This document shows, piece by piece, positions 8,527 to 17,998 of a DNA stretch of 64,000 nt. The position numbers and the translations under genes were made by a program. The stretch's first letter is position 1, and each line of letters starts with the position of its first letter. Source of the stretch: Kaistella treverensis (GTDB taxonomy: Bacteria > Bacteroidota > Bacteroidia > Flavobacteriales > Weeksellaceae). The stretch lies in the NCBI RefSeq assembly GCF_900114045.1, contig NZ_FORQ01000001.1:1091662-1155661 (forward strand), in the 5' to 3' direction. The notes below the pieces were generated by a model, which was not told the origin of the DNA, did not search any database, and saw nothing but the letters and a program-made list of their open reading frames with translations.

Positions 8527-9702
8527 ATGAAAAAAATATCGCTCATTTTACTGCTTTTTTTTAGCATCATCACCTTCGGTCAGGGAATGAAATTCGAGGA
8601 AAATAAAACTTTCGCGGAGCTTTTGGCCATCGCAAAAAAAGAAAACAAACTGCTTTTTGTGGACGCTTTTACCACCTGGTGCGGCCCATGTAAACTCATG
8701 GCGAAAAACGTATTTCCGGAGCCAACGGTGGGCGAATTTTACAACGCGAACTTCATTAATTCCAAAATCGATATGGAAAAAGGTGAAGGCATCGATATTG
8801 CGAAAAAATACAATGTTCGTGCTTACCCGACTTATCTTTTTCTGAATGGCGATGGTGAATTAATTCACCGCGTGACTTCTTACTTTCCTGCACCAGAATT
8901 TATCTTGGTAGGTAAAGATGCGATTGATCCTGCAAAACAGTTGGGCGCGCTGAAGAAACGTTTTGAAGCGGGTGAAAAAAGTCCGGAATTTTTGATGAAT
9001 TTCATTAAGGTTTTCGCTTTTTCGGATGCTGATTTAGCTACAAAAGCCGCTGTTATTTATTACAATCAGAAAAAAGAGCCACTTTCGCAGGAAGATTTTT
9101 CGTACCTTTTTGCTTTAACTCCCGATTCAAATTCTCCGCTTTTTCCGCAGTTTATTTCCCGAAAAGCTGAGCTTTTGAAAATGATGCCGGAAGAAAAATA
9201 TACGCAGTTGCTTAAAAGCCTTGCGCAAAGTGCACTTTTTAATAATTCGTATGATAAAGCGACCAAAACTTTCGATGAGAAAAAATACGTTGCGGAAGCC
9301 CGAAAAACCATGTCGGAAGAAGCTTTGCGACCACTTTTGCTGAAAACCAGAATGAGAGTGGCTTCGCTTCAAAAGGATAAAGCAACTTACCAGAAACTTG
9401 CGCTGGAATATTACGGCGACGGAACTTCGACTGCTTTTACATCAGACGAACTGAATTCTATCGCCTGGAATTTCTTCGAAAACGCCACAGATAAAGCAGC
9501 TTTAGAAAAGGCTTTAAACTGGGCAAAACAGTCGGTAAAAATCAAAGAAGGTTACGCGAATTCGGATACTTTGGCAAACCTTTACTTCAAATTGGGACAA
9601 AAAGAAAACGCGAAAACTTGGGCAACCAAAGCCATCGAATTAGCGAAAAAAAGTGGTGATGATTTTGCAGACACGCAAGCTTTGCTTGATAAAACAAAAT
9701 AA
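8527..9702 (+). CDS. Exported thioredoxin-fold protein with helical C-terminal region
   Basis: 391 residues. A Sec signal peptide (about 1-19, MKKISLILLLFFSIITFGQG) sends it to the periplasm. Residues 25-135 form a thioredoxin fold with an active CGPC at 52-55 and a cis-Pro segment (V-R-A-Y-P-T-Y-L-F). The rest, about 150-391, is helical with TPR-like pairs near the end (A-L-N-W-A-K-Q-S-V-K and A-K-T-W-A-T-K-A-I-E-L). Such proteins occur widely in Flavobacteria and probably reduce or isomerise exported disulfides; the partner is unknown. It is monocistronic, with a promoter before and a shared terminator after. Confidence 0.82.
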   Translation: MKKISLILLLFFSIITFGQGMKFEENKTFAELLAIAKKENKLLFVDAFTTWCGPCKLMAKNVFPEPTVGEFYNANFINSKIDMEKGEGIDIAKKYNVRAYPTYLFLNGDGELIHRVTSYFPAPEFILVGKDAIDPAKQLGALKKRFEAGEKSPEFLMNFIKVFAFSDADLATKAAVIYYNQKKEPLSQEDFSYLFALTPDSNSPLFPQFISRKAELLKMMPEEKYTQLLKSLAQSALFNNSYDKATKTFDEKKYVAEARKTMSEEALRPLLLKTRMRVASLQKDKATYQKLALEYYGDGTSTAFTSDELNSIAWNFFENATDKAALEKALNWAKQSVKIKEGYANSDTLANLYFKLGQKENAKTWATKAIELAKKSGDDFADTQALLDKTK

Positions 9703-9721
9703 TTTCACTTGAAATAAAATT

Positions 9722-9752
9722 AAAAAAGATGCCGTAAAAAGCATCTTTTTTT
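9722..9752. terminator. Bidirectional terminator between convergent genes
   Basis: AAAAAAGATGC / GCATCTTTTTTT stem-loop with A and T runs on both sides, between the convergent thioredoxin-fold and GH25 genes. Confidence 0.85.
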
Positions 9753-9753
9753 A

Positions 9754-10617
9754 TTAGTCTAAAGTCAGCCTTTTCAGCGACCACAAACTTCCGTTATAAA
9801 CATTCAGGTCAACTTTGGTATTGATGCCGTACACAATTCCGTTTTCGGTAAACTGCCAGATACGCCACTCGGCGTCCGGCGACGGTCGGGGAACATCATT
9901 GTAGTTCGCGAGCCAAAGCGGATAATCGTCAAATTCACCCTTTAGAAAATCTTTGTGATAATGATAATACGTGTAAATTATCGGTTTTTCACCGTAGGCT
10001 TCTTCTACAATCCGGCACCAGATTTTTAAATCTTCGATGAGTTTTTTGGTGGATTTCCGACGCGGAATTTTTTCAATATCCAAAATCGGCGGCAAATCAC
10101 CGGATTCCAACTTTACGTTTTCGAGGAAATTATTCGCCTGCAAAACCGGATCTTCATCCGCGCGGTAAAAATGATACGCGCCACGAACCAGATTGTGCTT
10201 TTTAGCTAAAGTCCAGAACTCATCGAAATGTTTATCTGCTGAACGATTTCCCATGGTGGCGCGTAAAACCACAAATTCCAGCGGAATGGCGCGGTTTCCG
10301 ATGCTTAAACTGTCCCACGCGATGTCTTCTTTTCTTTGATAATGAGAAACATCAATACCGAAAGTTTTATCTGCATTGTCACCGATAATTCGGTTGATGC
10401 GCGCTTCTTCTTTTTCGGTATTTGAGAGCTTTTTATGTTCAAATTTATTGAAATGTAAAGCGTAGTAAAAAGAAATTTTTTCCTTTAAATAAAAACCGGT
10501 GCCGAACAGCGCCAAAACCAGACACAAAAGCAGGATTTCGCGACGCAACAGAAAATGTCTTTTGCGCTTTTTATGAATTTTGCGGGTAATTTTTTTGTTC
10601 AGTTTTCGTTCGGTCAT
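9754..10617 (-). CDS. GH25 family lysozyme-like glycoside hydrolase, membrane anchored
   Basis: 287 residues. A basic N-terminus (many K/R) and one membrane segment at about 27-45 anchor the protein, with the catalytic domain outside. The GH25 domain begins F-G-I-D-V-S-H-Y-Q and contains the acidic pair region (L-P-P-I-L-D-I-E), Y-H-F-Y-R and a final W-R-I-W-Q-F-T-E with an N-V-D-L-N-like end, as in muramidases that cut N-acetylmuramic acid linkages. The start at 10617 (MTERKLNKK) is chosen because a TATTTTTG element ends 6 bases upstream; the nine extra residues of the longer frame would overlap that promoter. Confidence 0.85.
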   Translation of the reverse strand: MTERKLNKKITRKIHKKRKRHFLLRREILLLCLVLALFGTGFYLKEKISFYYALHFNKFEHKKLSNTEKEEARINRIIGDNADKTFGIDVSHYQRKEDIAWDSLSIGNRAIPLEFVVLRATMGNRSADKHFDEFWTLAKKHNLVRGAYHFYRADEDPVLQANNFLENVKLESGDLPPILDIEKIPRRKSTKKLIEDLKIWCRIVEEAYGEKPIIYTYYHYHKDFLKGEFDDYPLWLANYNDVPRPSPDAEWRIWQFTENGIVYGINTKVDLNVYNGSLWSLKRLTLD

Positions 10618-10623
10618 GGTTTG

Positions 10624-10631
10624 CAAAAATA
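10624..10631 (-). promoter_or_regulatory. -7 element of the GH25 gene
   Basis: TATTTTTG on the minus strand with only CAAACC before the ATG, implying a leaderless mRNA. Confidence 0.6.
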
Positions 10632-10645
10632 GATTTTTTAGCATG

Positions 10646-10671
10646 AAAAAGCCACGAAAAAATTCGTGGCT
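10646..10671 (-). terminator. Terminator of the aldehyde dehydrogenase gene
   Basis: AGCCACGAA / TTCGTGGCT stem followed on the minus strand by a T run, 24 bases after the dehydrogenase stop. Confidence 0.8.
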
Positions 10672-10694
10672 ATTTGGGCATTTTTTTTGATTTT

Positions 10695-13088
10695 TTAAGC
10701 GCCGTACGGAATCCAGATATTTTTGATTTCCGTTGCGTGTCTCAGAAATTCCTGTCCTTCGCCGTGTTTCGGATTCAGCCAGTTTCGGTATTTTCCGAAA
10801 TTCACCCAGGATCTTTTCATCGACTCAGTAGATAATAATTCGATGTTTTTACTTCCTTCCGCGGTTCCGAAATACCAAATTCCCTCCACGTTATAATGTT
10901 TCGCAAGTTCATTGGCTAAATCGTCTTTCGGACCGGTAACAATATTTACCGTTCCGGCAGGAACATCAGAAGTTTCGAGGATTTGATAAAAATCGGTTGC
11001 TGAAAACGGATTTTTTTCCGAAGGAATCACCACCACTCTATTTCCCATCGCGATTGCCGGAATCACCGTAGAAATAAATCCTAAAAGCGGATTTTCTTCA
11101 GGACAGATAATTCCCATCACACCGATTGCTTCCGGCATTGCAAGTGTAACCATTCTTTGAACAGTGGAATGTGCTGCACCATCGTATTTATCGGCGTAAG
11201 CCGCGTAAGTATAGATTCTTTCGATTGATTTTTCAACCTCATCCTGCGCGGATTCCAAAGATTGGTTGGTCATTTCTACAATTCTTTCTGCAAATTCTTC
11301 CTCCCGAATGGCCAAATTTTCTGCGATATAATAAAGAACTTGCGCTCTTGCGTGACCGGTCATTCCGCCCCACGATTTTTCAGCATGCGCAGCTTCAACC
11401 GCGTTTCGGATGTCTTTTCTGTTTCCTTCGGAAACTTCACCGATATATTCACCGAAAGAATTGGTGATTTCCGTGCTGTAACCTCCGTCCGGGCGCGCCT
11501 GCTTTCCACCGATGTACATTTTCGTAGTACGGTCGATATCCGCTAAAATATTGGCTGCTTTTATACTGTTTTTTTGCTTTTCAGCTTTTGGCAAAACCGG
11601 TGCTGAAGTAAATTCGGCTTCCACTTTTGGTTTCAGATATTCATATAAACCTTCTTTTCCGCCTTCGCGACCGAAACCAGATTCTCTATAACCACCAAAA
11701 CCTGCCGCTGCATCAAACTGATTTGTACAGTTGATCCAAACGCTTCCGGCTTTAATTTTCGGTGCAATGTCTAAAGCTAAATTGATATTTTCTGTCCAGA
11801 CACTCGCCGCCAAACCATATTTTGTATTGTTTGCCAACGCCAATGCTTCGGAGTGTGAACGGAAAGTCATCGCGACCAAAACCGGCCCGAAAATTTCTTC
11901 CTGTGCAATCACCGCGCTTGTCGGCACGTCGGTGAATAAAGTTGGCGGATAAAACCAACCGTTTTCCGGCAGTGCGTTTTTTGGTTGGTAAATGGTGCAA
12001 CCTTCTTCGATGCCGATATTTACCAAATCTTTTATGATTTTCAACTGAATTGGATCAACAATGGAACCCATATCAACGGCTTTATCCAGCGGATCGCCGA
12101 TGCGCAAAGTTTCCATGCGTGCGCGCAGTTTTTTGTAGAATTTTTCAGAAACAGATTCCTGAACCAATAATCTTGAACCTGCACAGCAAACCTGACCCTG
12201 ATTAAACCAAATTGCGTCCACAATTCCTTCAATCGCTGAATCTAAATCTGCATCTTCGAAAACGATAAAAGGAGATTTTCCGCCCAATTCGAGGGAAATT
12301 TTTTTCCCGCTTCCTGCAATATTTGTTCTTAGAATTTTTCCAACTTTGGTGGAACCGGTGAAGGCGACTTTTTGTATATCTTTATGATTTACCAACGCAT
12401 TTCCGGCAACGGTTCCGCGACCTGTTACGATATTTACAACACCTTTTGGAAGCCCAACTTTTTCACAGATTTCAGCAAATAAAAGTGCGGTTAATGACGT
12501 ATATTCTGCAGGTTTTAAAACAATGGTATTTCCCATGGCCAAAGCCGGCGCCACTTTCCAGGAAAGCATCATTAAAGGGAAATTCCACGGGATGATTTGT
12601 CCGATGACCCCAACTTCCTGATAATCGCGGAATTCAGCATCCATGAGTTTTGCCCAACCTGCGTGGTGATAAAAATGTCTTGCAACGATTGGAATATCGA
12701 TATCGCGGGTTTCGCGGATTGGTTTTCCGTTGTCCAAAGTTTCTAAAACCGCAAAAAGGCGTGAATGTTTCTGAATCTGACGCGCTATTGCGTACAGATA
12801 TTTCGCACGTTCAAAACCACCCATTGCTACCCATTCTGAAAGCGCGCTGTTGGCTGCCATCACGGCTTTGTCGACGTCGGTTTCGTCGGCTTCAGCGATT
12901 TTTGCTAAAAATTCTTTATTTGATGGATTGTTGGAATCCATATATTTTTTGGAATGCGGTTTCACCCACTCACCACCGATGAAAAGATCGAATGTTCTGT
13001 CGTGATTTTCTAAAAATTCCACCGCGGGAGCGGTAGTTTCCGGAGCGGGACCGTAAGTCATGGTGTCGTATATTTCTTTGATTTCCAT
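10695..13088 (-). CDS. Two-domain (ALDH16-like) aldehyde dehydrogenase
   Basis: 797 residues: a full aldehyde dehydrogenase domain plus a second, incomplete one. Domain 1 (about 1-490) has the NAD-binding F-T-G-S-T-K-V-G, the general base Glu267 in LELGGKSP and the nucleophile Cys301 in GQVCCAGSR. Domain 2 (about 520-797) repeats the N-terminal ALDH fold (M-Y-I-G-G-K, I-P-A-I-A-M-G-N, V-N-I-V-T-G) but lacks the Glu and Cys segments and ends soon after. This is the layout of bacterial ALDH16 enzymes, where the second domain is non-catalytic. It follows deoC; oxidation of the acetaldehyde released by DeoC is a reasonable inferred role. Confidence 0.85.
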   Translation of the reverse strand: MEIKEIYDTMTYGPAPETTAPAVEFLENHDRTFDLFIGGEWVKPHSKKYMDSNNPSNKEFLAKIAEADETDVDKAVMAANSALSEWVAMGGFERAKYLYAIARQIQKHSRLFAVLETLDNGKPIRETRDIDIPIVARHFYHHAGWAKLMDAEFRDYQEVGVIGQIIPWNFPLMMLSWKVAPALAMGNTIVLKPAEYTSLTALLFAEICEKVGLPKGVVNIVTGRGTVAGNALVNHKDIQKVAFTGSTKVGKILRTNIAGSGKKISLELGGKSPFIVFEDADLDSAIEGIVDAIWFNQGQVCCAGSRLLVQESVSEKFYKKLRARMETLRIGDPLDKAVDMGSIVDPIQLKIIKDLVNIGIEEGCTIYQPKNALPENGWFYPPTLFTDVPTSAVIAQEEIFGPVLVAMTFRSHSEALALANNTKYGLAASVWTENINLALDIAPKIKAGSVWINCTNQFDAAAGFGGYRESGFGREGGKEGLYEYLKPKVEAEFTSAPVLPKAEKQKNSIKAANILADIDRTTKMYIGGKQARPDGGYSTEITNSFGEYIGEVSEGNRKDIRNAVEAAHAEKSWGGMTGHARAQVLYYIAENLAIREEEFAERIVEMTNQSLESAQDEVEKSIERIYTYAAYADKYDGAAHSTVQRMVTLAMPEAIGVMGIICPEENPLLGFISTVIPAIAMGNRVVVIPSEKNPFSATDFYQILETSDVPAGTVNIVTGPKDDLANELAKHYNVEGIWYFGTAEGSKNIELLSTESMKRSWVNFGKYRNWLNPKHGEGQEFLRHATEIKNIWIPYGA

Positions 13089-13221
13089 TATATTGATTTG
13101 ATGTGATGTCTAACAATTATTGACCACGAAAGTTCTGTTTTTTCCAGTTTTGCAAAAAGCAAAAAAATGGTGTTTTAGCCGCGAAAAAAATAAAACTTAA
13201 TTTAAAATTTTTTTTAGTTTG

Positions 13222-13303
13222 CCAGCCGCGCCCCGACCTGAACGAAGCTCTTTTTTGCGAAATGCAATGGAGCAAAAAAAGCGGGAGTGGAGGGCGGAAA
13301 AAG
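13222..13303 (-). repeat. REP-like repeat, copy 3 (inverted)
   Basis: Read on the minus strand it has a CCGCCCTCCACTCCCGC arm, a palindromic centre made of GCTTTTTTTGC and GCAAAAAAGAGC, and a right arm ending TCGGGGCGCGGC. The arrangement matches the repeats at 1086-1179 and 26031-26123 with a different centre. Confidence 0.45.
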
Positions 13304-13316
13304 GCGCCCAAAAAAT

Positions 13317-14315
13317 TTACGCCATCGGATGACGGAAACTTGCACTGTATCTACCAGTTACGTAATGTTCCAGCTGTCTTTCGATGTCGCCAAGGAGCGA
13401 ACTTGCGCCAAAACGGAAAAGTTCCGGCGTCAGCCAGTCGTTGCCCAATTCTTCTTTTATTAAAATTAAATAATCCAAAGCCTGTTTTGCTTTTTGAATT
13501 CCGCCCGCCGGTTTGTAACCGATTTTGCAGCCGGTAAGCTCGTAATAATCTCGGATGCAGCGAATCATCACTAAACTGACCGCTAGGGTTGCGTTAACAG
13601 ATTCTTTTCCGGTGGAGGTTTTGATAAAATCTGAACCCGCCATCATGGCAACCCAGGAGGCTTTGGCGACTTTGGTGTAGGTTGGGATTTCGCCCGTGGC
13701 CAGAATTGTTTTCATGTGCGCTTCGCCGCAGGCTTCGCGACACAGGCGAATTTCGTTATACAGTTCCTGCCATTTGGATTCTAAAACCAAGTCGCGGGAA
13801 ATTACAATGTCGATTTCTTTTGCGCCTGCAGCAACTGATTTTTTAATTTCCGTCAGCTTTTCCTCCAGCGAAATTTTTCCGGCCGGGAAGCCGGTAGAAA
13901 CTGCCGCAATTGGAATTGAAGTTCCTTTTAAAGCTTCTTTCGCAAACGGAATTAAGGTATGGTAAACGCAGACTGCGCCTGTTGTAAGGTTGGCGTCCTG
14001 CATGTTCAAACTTTTTAAAATATCCTTACGCACCGGATTTTTCGCTTTTTCGCAAAGTCTCAAAACGTTTCCGCGCGTGTCGTCGCCAGCTAAAGTTGTA
14101 AGGTCGATCATTGAAATCGCCTTGAGCAACCAGGCTGCCTGAAATTCTTTTTTTACGCTGCGACGGCCCGTCAACGTTGATACGCGACGTTCAATAGCGC
14201 TTCGGTTAATATTGATGAAATCGAAATATTTGGTATTGAAAGGCAAACCTTCGTTTCTTGCCAAAGTGGAATTTTCCGTGGTTTGAGCAGCATTTTTTTC
14301 TAATGTTTTCTGCAT
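13317..14315 (-). CDS. deoC: Deoxyribose-phosphate aldolase
   Basis: Cleaves 2-deoxyribose 5-phosphate to glyceraldehyde 3-phosphate and acetaldehyde, the last step of deoxynucleoside use. 332 residues of class I aldolase (TIM barrel). The Schiff-base Lys232 is in SDFIKTSTGKE and the second active-site Lys268 in KPAGG; the EIDIV strand carries the expected Asp. The N-terminal extension of roughly 70 residues relative to the shorter E. coli-type enzyme is usual for the long DeoC branch. It lies upstream of the ALDH16-like gene in the same direction, with a repeat copy between them. Confidence 0.93.
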   Translation of the reverse strand: MQKTLEKNAAQTTENSTLARNEGLPFNTKYFDFININRSAIERRVSTLTGRRSVKKEFQAAWLLKAISMIDLTTLAGDDTRGNVLRLCEKAKNPVRKDILKSLNMQDANLTTGAVCVYHTLIPFAKEALKGTSIPIAAVSTGFPAGKISLEEKLTEIKKSVAAGAKEIDIVISRDLVLESKWQELYNEIRLCREACGEAHMKTILATGEIPTYTKVAKASWVAMMAGSDFIKTSTGKESVNATLAVSLVMIRCIRDYYELTGCKIGYKPAGGIQKAKQALDYLILIKEELGNDWLTPELFRFGASSLLGDIERQLEHYVTGRYSASFRHPMA

Positions 14316-14404
14316 GAAATATATATTAAATTAGAAAATATTTGTGGTGATTTATATTCAGCAAAATTAACCATTTATCTTCAATAATATAGACTGTGTT
14401 AAAA

Positions 14405-14434
14405 TCAAAAAAGTATGCCCGAAAAAGCATACTT
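14405..14434 (-). terminator. Terminator after the Lrp-family gene
   Basis: AAGTATGC / GCATACTT stem with a T run on the minus strand, shortly after the regulator's stop. Confidence 0.8.
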
Positions 14435-14457
14435 TGTAAATCGTAAAAAAAGCCCGT

Positions 14458-14928
14458 TTAAACCCGTAATTGTCGGCTGATACTTTGCTCCAGCGAGATA
14501 AAAGTCTCGGTGCGCGTAACGCCTTTTAATTTTTGAAGTTTGTTTAATATCTGCATCAAATGATCGTTGTCGCGACATAAAACCTTCAGGAAAATGGTAT
14601 AATTTCCGGTGGTGTAATGTGCTTCTACGACTTCATTTACGTCCTGCAAAGCTTTTACCGCGTCGTGGTAATGACTTGGCTGCTCCAGAAAAACGCCGAT
14701 GTAGGAAACAACATTAAAGCCGATTTTCCGTGGATTTAGAAATGAAATAGAATTTTCTATAACGCCCGCCTGTTCCAGTTTTTTTATGCGCTGATGCACA
14801 GCAGTTGTAGAGATTCCGACATTTTTTGATATATGCGCAAGCGAAGTTTTGGCATTGTCCATCAACATATAGATGATTTCCTTATCTATATTATCTAAAT
14901 GATATTGTGTACTGACCGCATTTTTCAT
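14458..14928 (-). CDS. Lrp/AsnC family transcriptional regulator
   Basis: 156 residues. Residues about 10-60 form the AsnC-type winged helix-turn-helix (L-D-N-I-D-K-E-I-I-Y, then H-I-S-K-N-V-G-I-S-T-T-A-V-H-Q-R-I-K-K-L-E). Residues about 75-150 form the RAM effector-binding domain, with a T-T-G-N-Y-T-I-F-L-K-V strand. Such proteins respond to amino acids. It is encoded alone upstream of deoC with its own terminator; its target is not evident. Confidence 0.9.
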   Translation of the reverse strand: MKNAVSTQYHLDNIDKEIIYMLMDNAKTSLAHISKNVGISTTAVHQRIKKLEQAGVIENSISFLNPRKIGFNVVSYIGVFLEQPSHYHDAVKALQDVNEVVEAHYTTGNYTIFLKVLCRDNDHLMQILNKLQKLKGVTRTETFISLEQSISRQLRV

Positions 14929-14969
14929 GTTTTATATATTTGGGTACCATAATAGATTATTATTAGCGA

Positions 14970-15929
14970 TTACATTTTGGCATTAAAGGTAATTAAAATA
15001 GGAAAATGATCACTATATCCTCCTAAATATCTTGTCCCGGAATAAGTTCTAAACGGTCTGCCGGAAAATTTCTGATGCCAGTTCTGCAATTTTTCGTGGT
15101 TAAAAACTTTCGCATCTTTTACAGTTAAAGGGAATTTTTCATCCAGAAAATGTCGCGTTAGCATCATTTGGTCAAAAAGTAAGCCACTTTTATAATGAAA
15201 TGTAGAAAATTTTTCGTTTTGGTATAATTGCAGAAAAGGATTAATCAGCGACTTATCATAATCTTTATCATAAGTAAAATCGGCAATCATTTCCTCATCG
15301 GGGTTTTCGTTGAAATCACCCATAATCAAAACCGGTGCATTGGATGCTTCAGAAATTTCTTCAATTTTCTGTTTAAGGTCATTCAAAATATATTGTCTTC
15401 GTGATTTGTTGACATCTTTTTCTCGTTTCGAAGGCAAATGGAGTACAAAAACATTCAGCTCCACATTTTGGTACTTTACTTTGCAAAGTAAAACATCACG
15501 TGTGGTATCAAAATACTCAAAATCTGCCGTTTTAACCGTGAAAAAATAAGAAAGCGGCTCCGAAGAAATAATTTCAATTTTTTCTTTGTCGTATAAAAGT
15601 CCAACATCCACACCGCGCTCATCCATGGAATTATAATGCACAGTGCCATATTTCGATTTAAAAGGCGGCAGCGCGATCAAATCTTCCAGAGGTTTTCTGC
15701 CCTGGATTTCCGATAGCCCGATGAGCATCGGCAGTACACCTTCACGTTCTTCAATCATGTGAAAAACGCCGGCTATCTTGAAAAGCTTATTTTGGTATTT
15801 TCGTTCGTCCCAGTTCTGAAGTCCTGATGGCGTCGGGTCGCGCTTGTGTTTTGGCGGCGGATCCGGAGTGAACAGATTTTCCACATTATAGAAAGCGACA
15901 ATTTCGGTGTCAGCGGTGCGTAACATCAT
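14970..15929 (-). CDS. Endonuclease/exonuclease/phosphatase family protein
   Basis: 319 residues of the metal-dependent EEP fold. Visible motifs are F-Y-N-V-E-N-L-F (first strand Asn), L-S-E-I-Q-G-R (metal-binding Glu), L-H-L-P-S-K-R, M-G-D-F-N-E-N-P and a final Y-S-D-H-F-P-I (catalytic Asp-His). There is no signal peptide, so it is probably cytoplasmic. The substrate (DNA, RNA, phospholipid or inositol phosphate) cannot be chosen from sequence alone. It starts ATG-ATG at 15929 or 15926. Confidence 0.82.
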   Translation of the reverse strand: MMLRTADTEIVAFYNVENLFTPDPPPKHKRDPTPSGLQNWDERKYQNKLFKIAGVFHMIEEREGVLPMLIGLSEIQGRKPLEDLIALPPFKSKYGTVHYNSMDERGVDVGLLYDKEKIEIISSEPLSYFFTVKTADFEYFDTTRDVLLCKVKYQNVELNVFVLHLPSKREKDVNKSRRQYILNDLKQKIEEISEASNAPVLIMGDFNENPDEEMIADFTYDKDYDKSLINPFLQLYQNEKFSTFHYKSGLLFDQMMLTRHFLDEKFPLTVKDAKVFNHEKLQNWHQKFSGRPFRTYSGTRYLGGYSDHFPILITFNAKM

Positions 15930-15975
15930 AAAAAAAAGGCGTTATAAGGGGTAAAAAATCTAAAATGAAACTGGC

Positions 15976-16653
15976 TTACTCGTCCAGGAGGTCGGGGCGT
16001 TTTTCGTGGGTAATTCTCAATGCTTCTTCGTAGTGCCAGTCTGCGATTTTTTTTGAATTTCCGCTCAGCAAAATTTCGGGCACTTTTAAACCTTTGTATT
16101 CCGCAGGCCGGGTGTAAATCGGTGGTGAAAGTAAACCGTCCTGAAAACTGTCGGTAAGGGCAGATTGTTCATCATTCAAAACTCCGGGCAGCAACCTGAT
16201 TACAGAATCCGCAAGCACGCAAGCCGCCAATTCGCCGCCCGTAAGCACAAAATCGCCAATGGAAATTTCTTTGGTGATATGCAGTTCGCGCACGCGCTGA
16301 TCAATTCCTTTGTAATGACCACACAGAAAAATCAGATTTTTTTGGATGGATAAAGTATTTGAGATTCTTTGGTTTAAAGTTTCGCCGTCCGGGGTCAGAT
16401 AAATTACCTCATCGTATTCACGCTGAGATTTAAGTTCAGAGAGGCACGCATCCAAAGGTTCAATCATCATCACCATTCCGGCACCGCCGCCGTAAGGTTC
16501 ATCATCAATCTGCCGATGTTTTCCAATTCCCCATTCTCGCAAATGATGAAAATGTACTTCTACCAATCCTTTATCGACAGCGCGTTTCAGGATGGAAGTT
16601 TCAAACGGACTCTGCATCAGTTCCGGCAATACGCTTACAATATCTATTCTCAT
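15976..16653 (-). CDS. trmD: tRNA (guanine37-N1)-methyltransferase
   Basis: Methylates G37 next to the anticodon and prevents frameshifting. 225 residues, standard length, with the SPOUT trefoil-knot motifs ([12 protein letters not shown] and [13 protein letters not shown]) and the [11 protein letters not shown] loop. In many bacteria it lies with rpsP and rimM; here it is about 15 kb away. Its ATG overlaps the stop of the upstream NDH-2 gene by four bases, so the two are translationally coupled. Confidence 0.95.
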   Translation of the reverse strand: MRIDIVSVLPELMQSPFETSILKRAVDKGLVEVHFHHLREWGIGKHRQIDDEPYGGGAGMVMMIEPLDACLSELKSQREYDEVIYLTPDGETLNQRISNTLSIQKNLIFLCGHYKGIDQRVRELHITKEISIGDFVLTGGELAACVLADSVIRLLPGVLNDEQSALTDSFQDGLLSPPIYTRPAEYKGLKVPEILLSGNSKKIADWHYEEALRITHEKRPDLLDE

Positions 16654-17912
16654 TGTTCGGTATTGTTCTTTTTGGTTGGAATAATGATGAGTCGCAATGA
16701 GGAATCTTTGTTAAAATAGCTCCACATCCAGTTTAGAAATATGGCGACTTTGTTGCGAACACTCAAAATTAACATCAAGTGCAGAAACATCCAGAAATAC
16801 CAGGCTAAAAGGCCTTGAAATTTAAGATTCGGTAAATCTACAACGGCGCGATGTTTCCCGATGGTTGCCATGCTTCCGCGGTCGATATACTCAAATTCTT
16901 CCCACTCTTTGAGGTTTTTTTTCAAAATATTCCGTCCCAGATTTTTCCCCTGGTTGATGGCTACATTAGCCACCTGTGGATGCGCCGCAGGGTATTTCGG
17001 CGTTTCCATATGTGCGATGTCGCCAATTGCAAAAATATTGTCGTAACCTTTCACACGGTTATAACGGTCGGTCACAAAACGGTTTCTAATGATATTTTCA
17101 GGATTGATGCCGGCAATAATATTTCCGGTAACTCCGGCGGCCCAAATCACGTTATTTGCTGGAATGGTTTTGCCGCTTTCTGTTGAAACGAAATCACCGT
17201 TATAATCGGTAACCATTTCATCGCGCATAAAAATTACACCAAGTTCCTTCAGGTATTCATCGGCTTTTTGCTGGGCTTCCTCGCTCATCGTTTGCAAAGG
17301 AGTTTCGGTGGAACTTATTAGAATAATTTTCAGATCGCTGAAATTCATATGCGGATAATCCCGGGGCAGAATTTCTTTTTTCATTTCAGCAAAAGCTCCG
17401 GCCAGTTCTACTCCGGTTGGTCCACTGCCCACAATAACGATATTCCAGTTTCCGTCATCGGTACGGCGTCGTTCGCTGATGAGTTTTTCGAAGGTCAACA
17501 GCACGTGATTTCTGATGGAAATTGCTTCCTGAGTGGTTTTCATCCCAAACGTAAGCTTTTCCATTTTTTGATTGCCGAAATAATTGGTTTTACAGCCGGT
17601 GGCAAGCACCAGTTTATCATAAGTAAATTCGGAATCTGCAGTAATGATTTTATTTTGTTCCGGAATAATCTGCTGTACATCTGCAAGCCGGTACTGAATA
17701 TTATGTGAACGCTGAAAAATTTTCCGGAACGGGAAAGAAATATTGCTTGGTTCAATACGTCCACAGGCAACCTGATAAAATAGCGGCTGAAACATGTGAT
17801 GGTTCACCTTATCGATGACCATTACTTTTTTTCTTTTATTATTTAAAGTTCTGGCCAACTGTAGCCCCGCAAAGCCACCGCCGACAATCACTATTTTTTC
17901 TCGTGCTTCCAT
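16650..17912 (-). CDS. Type II NADH dehydrogenase (NAD(P)/FAD-dependent oxidoreductase)
   Basis: Single-subunit NADH:quinone oxidoreductase of 420 residues. The FAD-binding Rossmann motif is [14 protein letters not shown] near the N-terminus, and a second, NAD-binding motif is [13 protein letters not shown]. The conserved N-V-I-W-A-A-G-V and F-A-I-G-D-I-A-H segments follow. The C-terminal part has a hydrophobic stretch (W-Y-F-W-M-F-L-H-L) for membrane contact, as in Ndh. A TATTTTTG element ends 5 bases before the ATG, so it is probably read from a leaderless mRNA together with trmD. Confidence 0.88.
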   Translation of the reverse strand: MEAREKIVIVGGGFAGLQLARTLNNKRKKVMVIDKVNHHMFQPLFYQVACGRIEPSNISFPFRKIFQRSHNIQYRLADVQQIIPEQNKIITADSEFTYDKLVLATGCKTNYFGNQKMEKLTFGMKTTQEAISIRNHVLLTFEKLISERRRTDDGNWNIVIVGSGPTGVELAGAFAEMKKEILPRDYPHMNFSDLKIILISSTETPLQTMSEEAQQKADEYLKELGVIFMRDEMVTDYNGDFVSTESGKTIPANNVIWAAGVTGNIIAGINPENIIRNRFVTDRYNRVKGYDNIFAIGDIAHMETPKYPAAHPQVANVAINQGKNLGRNILKKNLKEWEEFEYIDRGSMATIGKHRAVVDLPNLKFQGLLAWYFWMFLHLMLILSVRNKVAIFLNWMWSYFNKDSSLRLIIIPTKKNNTEQ

Positions 17913-17917
17913 TATTA

Positions 17918-17925
17918 CAAAAATA
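17918..17925 (-). promoter_or_regulatory. -7 element of the NDH-2/trmD operon
   Basis: TATTTTTG on the minus strand followed by TAATA and then the ATG at 17912; a leaderless start is likely. Confidence 0.6.
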
Positions 17926-17931
17926 GGAAAA

Positions 17932-17953
17932 TTAAGCCCGAAAAACGGCTTAA
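17932..17953. repeat. GCC..GGC-type short palindrome
   Basis: Perfect arms TTAAGCC / GGCTTAA around CGAAAAAC. Same family as the palindromes at 1362, 21994, 23186 and 26172-26315. Confidence 0.55.
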
Positions 17954-17961
17954 AACTAGAT

Positions 17962-17993
17962 AAAAAAAACCTTGAAAAATATTTCCAAGGTTT
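17962..17993 (-). terminator. Terminator of the T9SS mini-protein gene
   Basis: AAACCTTG / CAAGGTTT stem followed by a T run on the minus strand, directly after the stop. Confidence 0.8.
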
Positions 17994-17998
17994 TGATT

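Noticed and set aside
11171..11546. Open frames opposite the aldehyde dehydrogenase gene
   Set aside because: Antisense shadows of a well-conserved coding region with no domain content.
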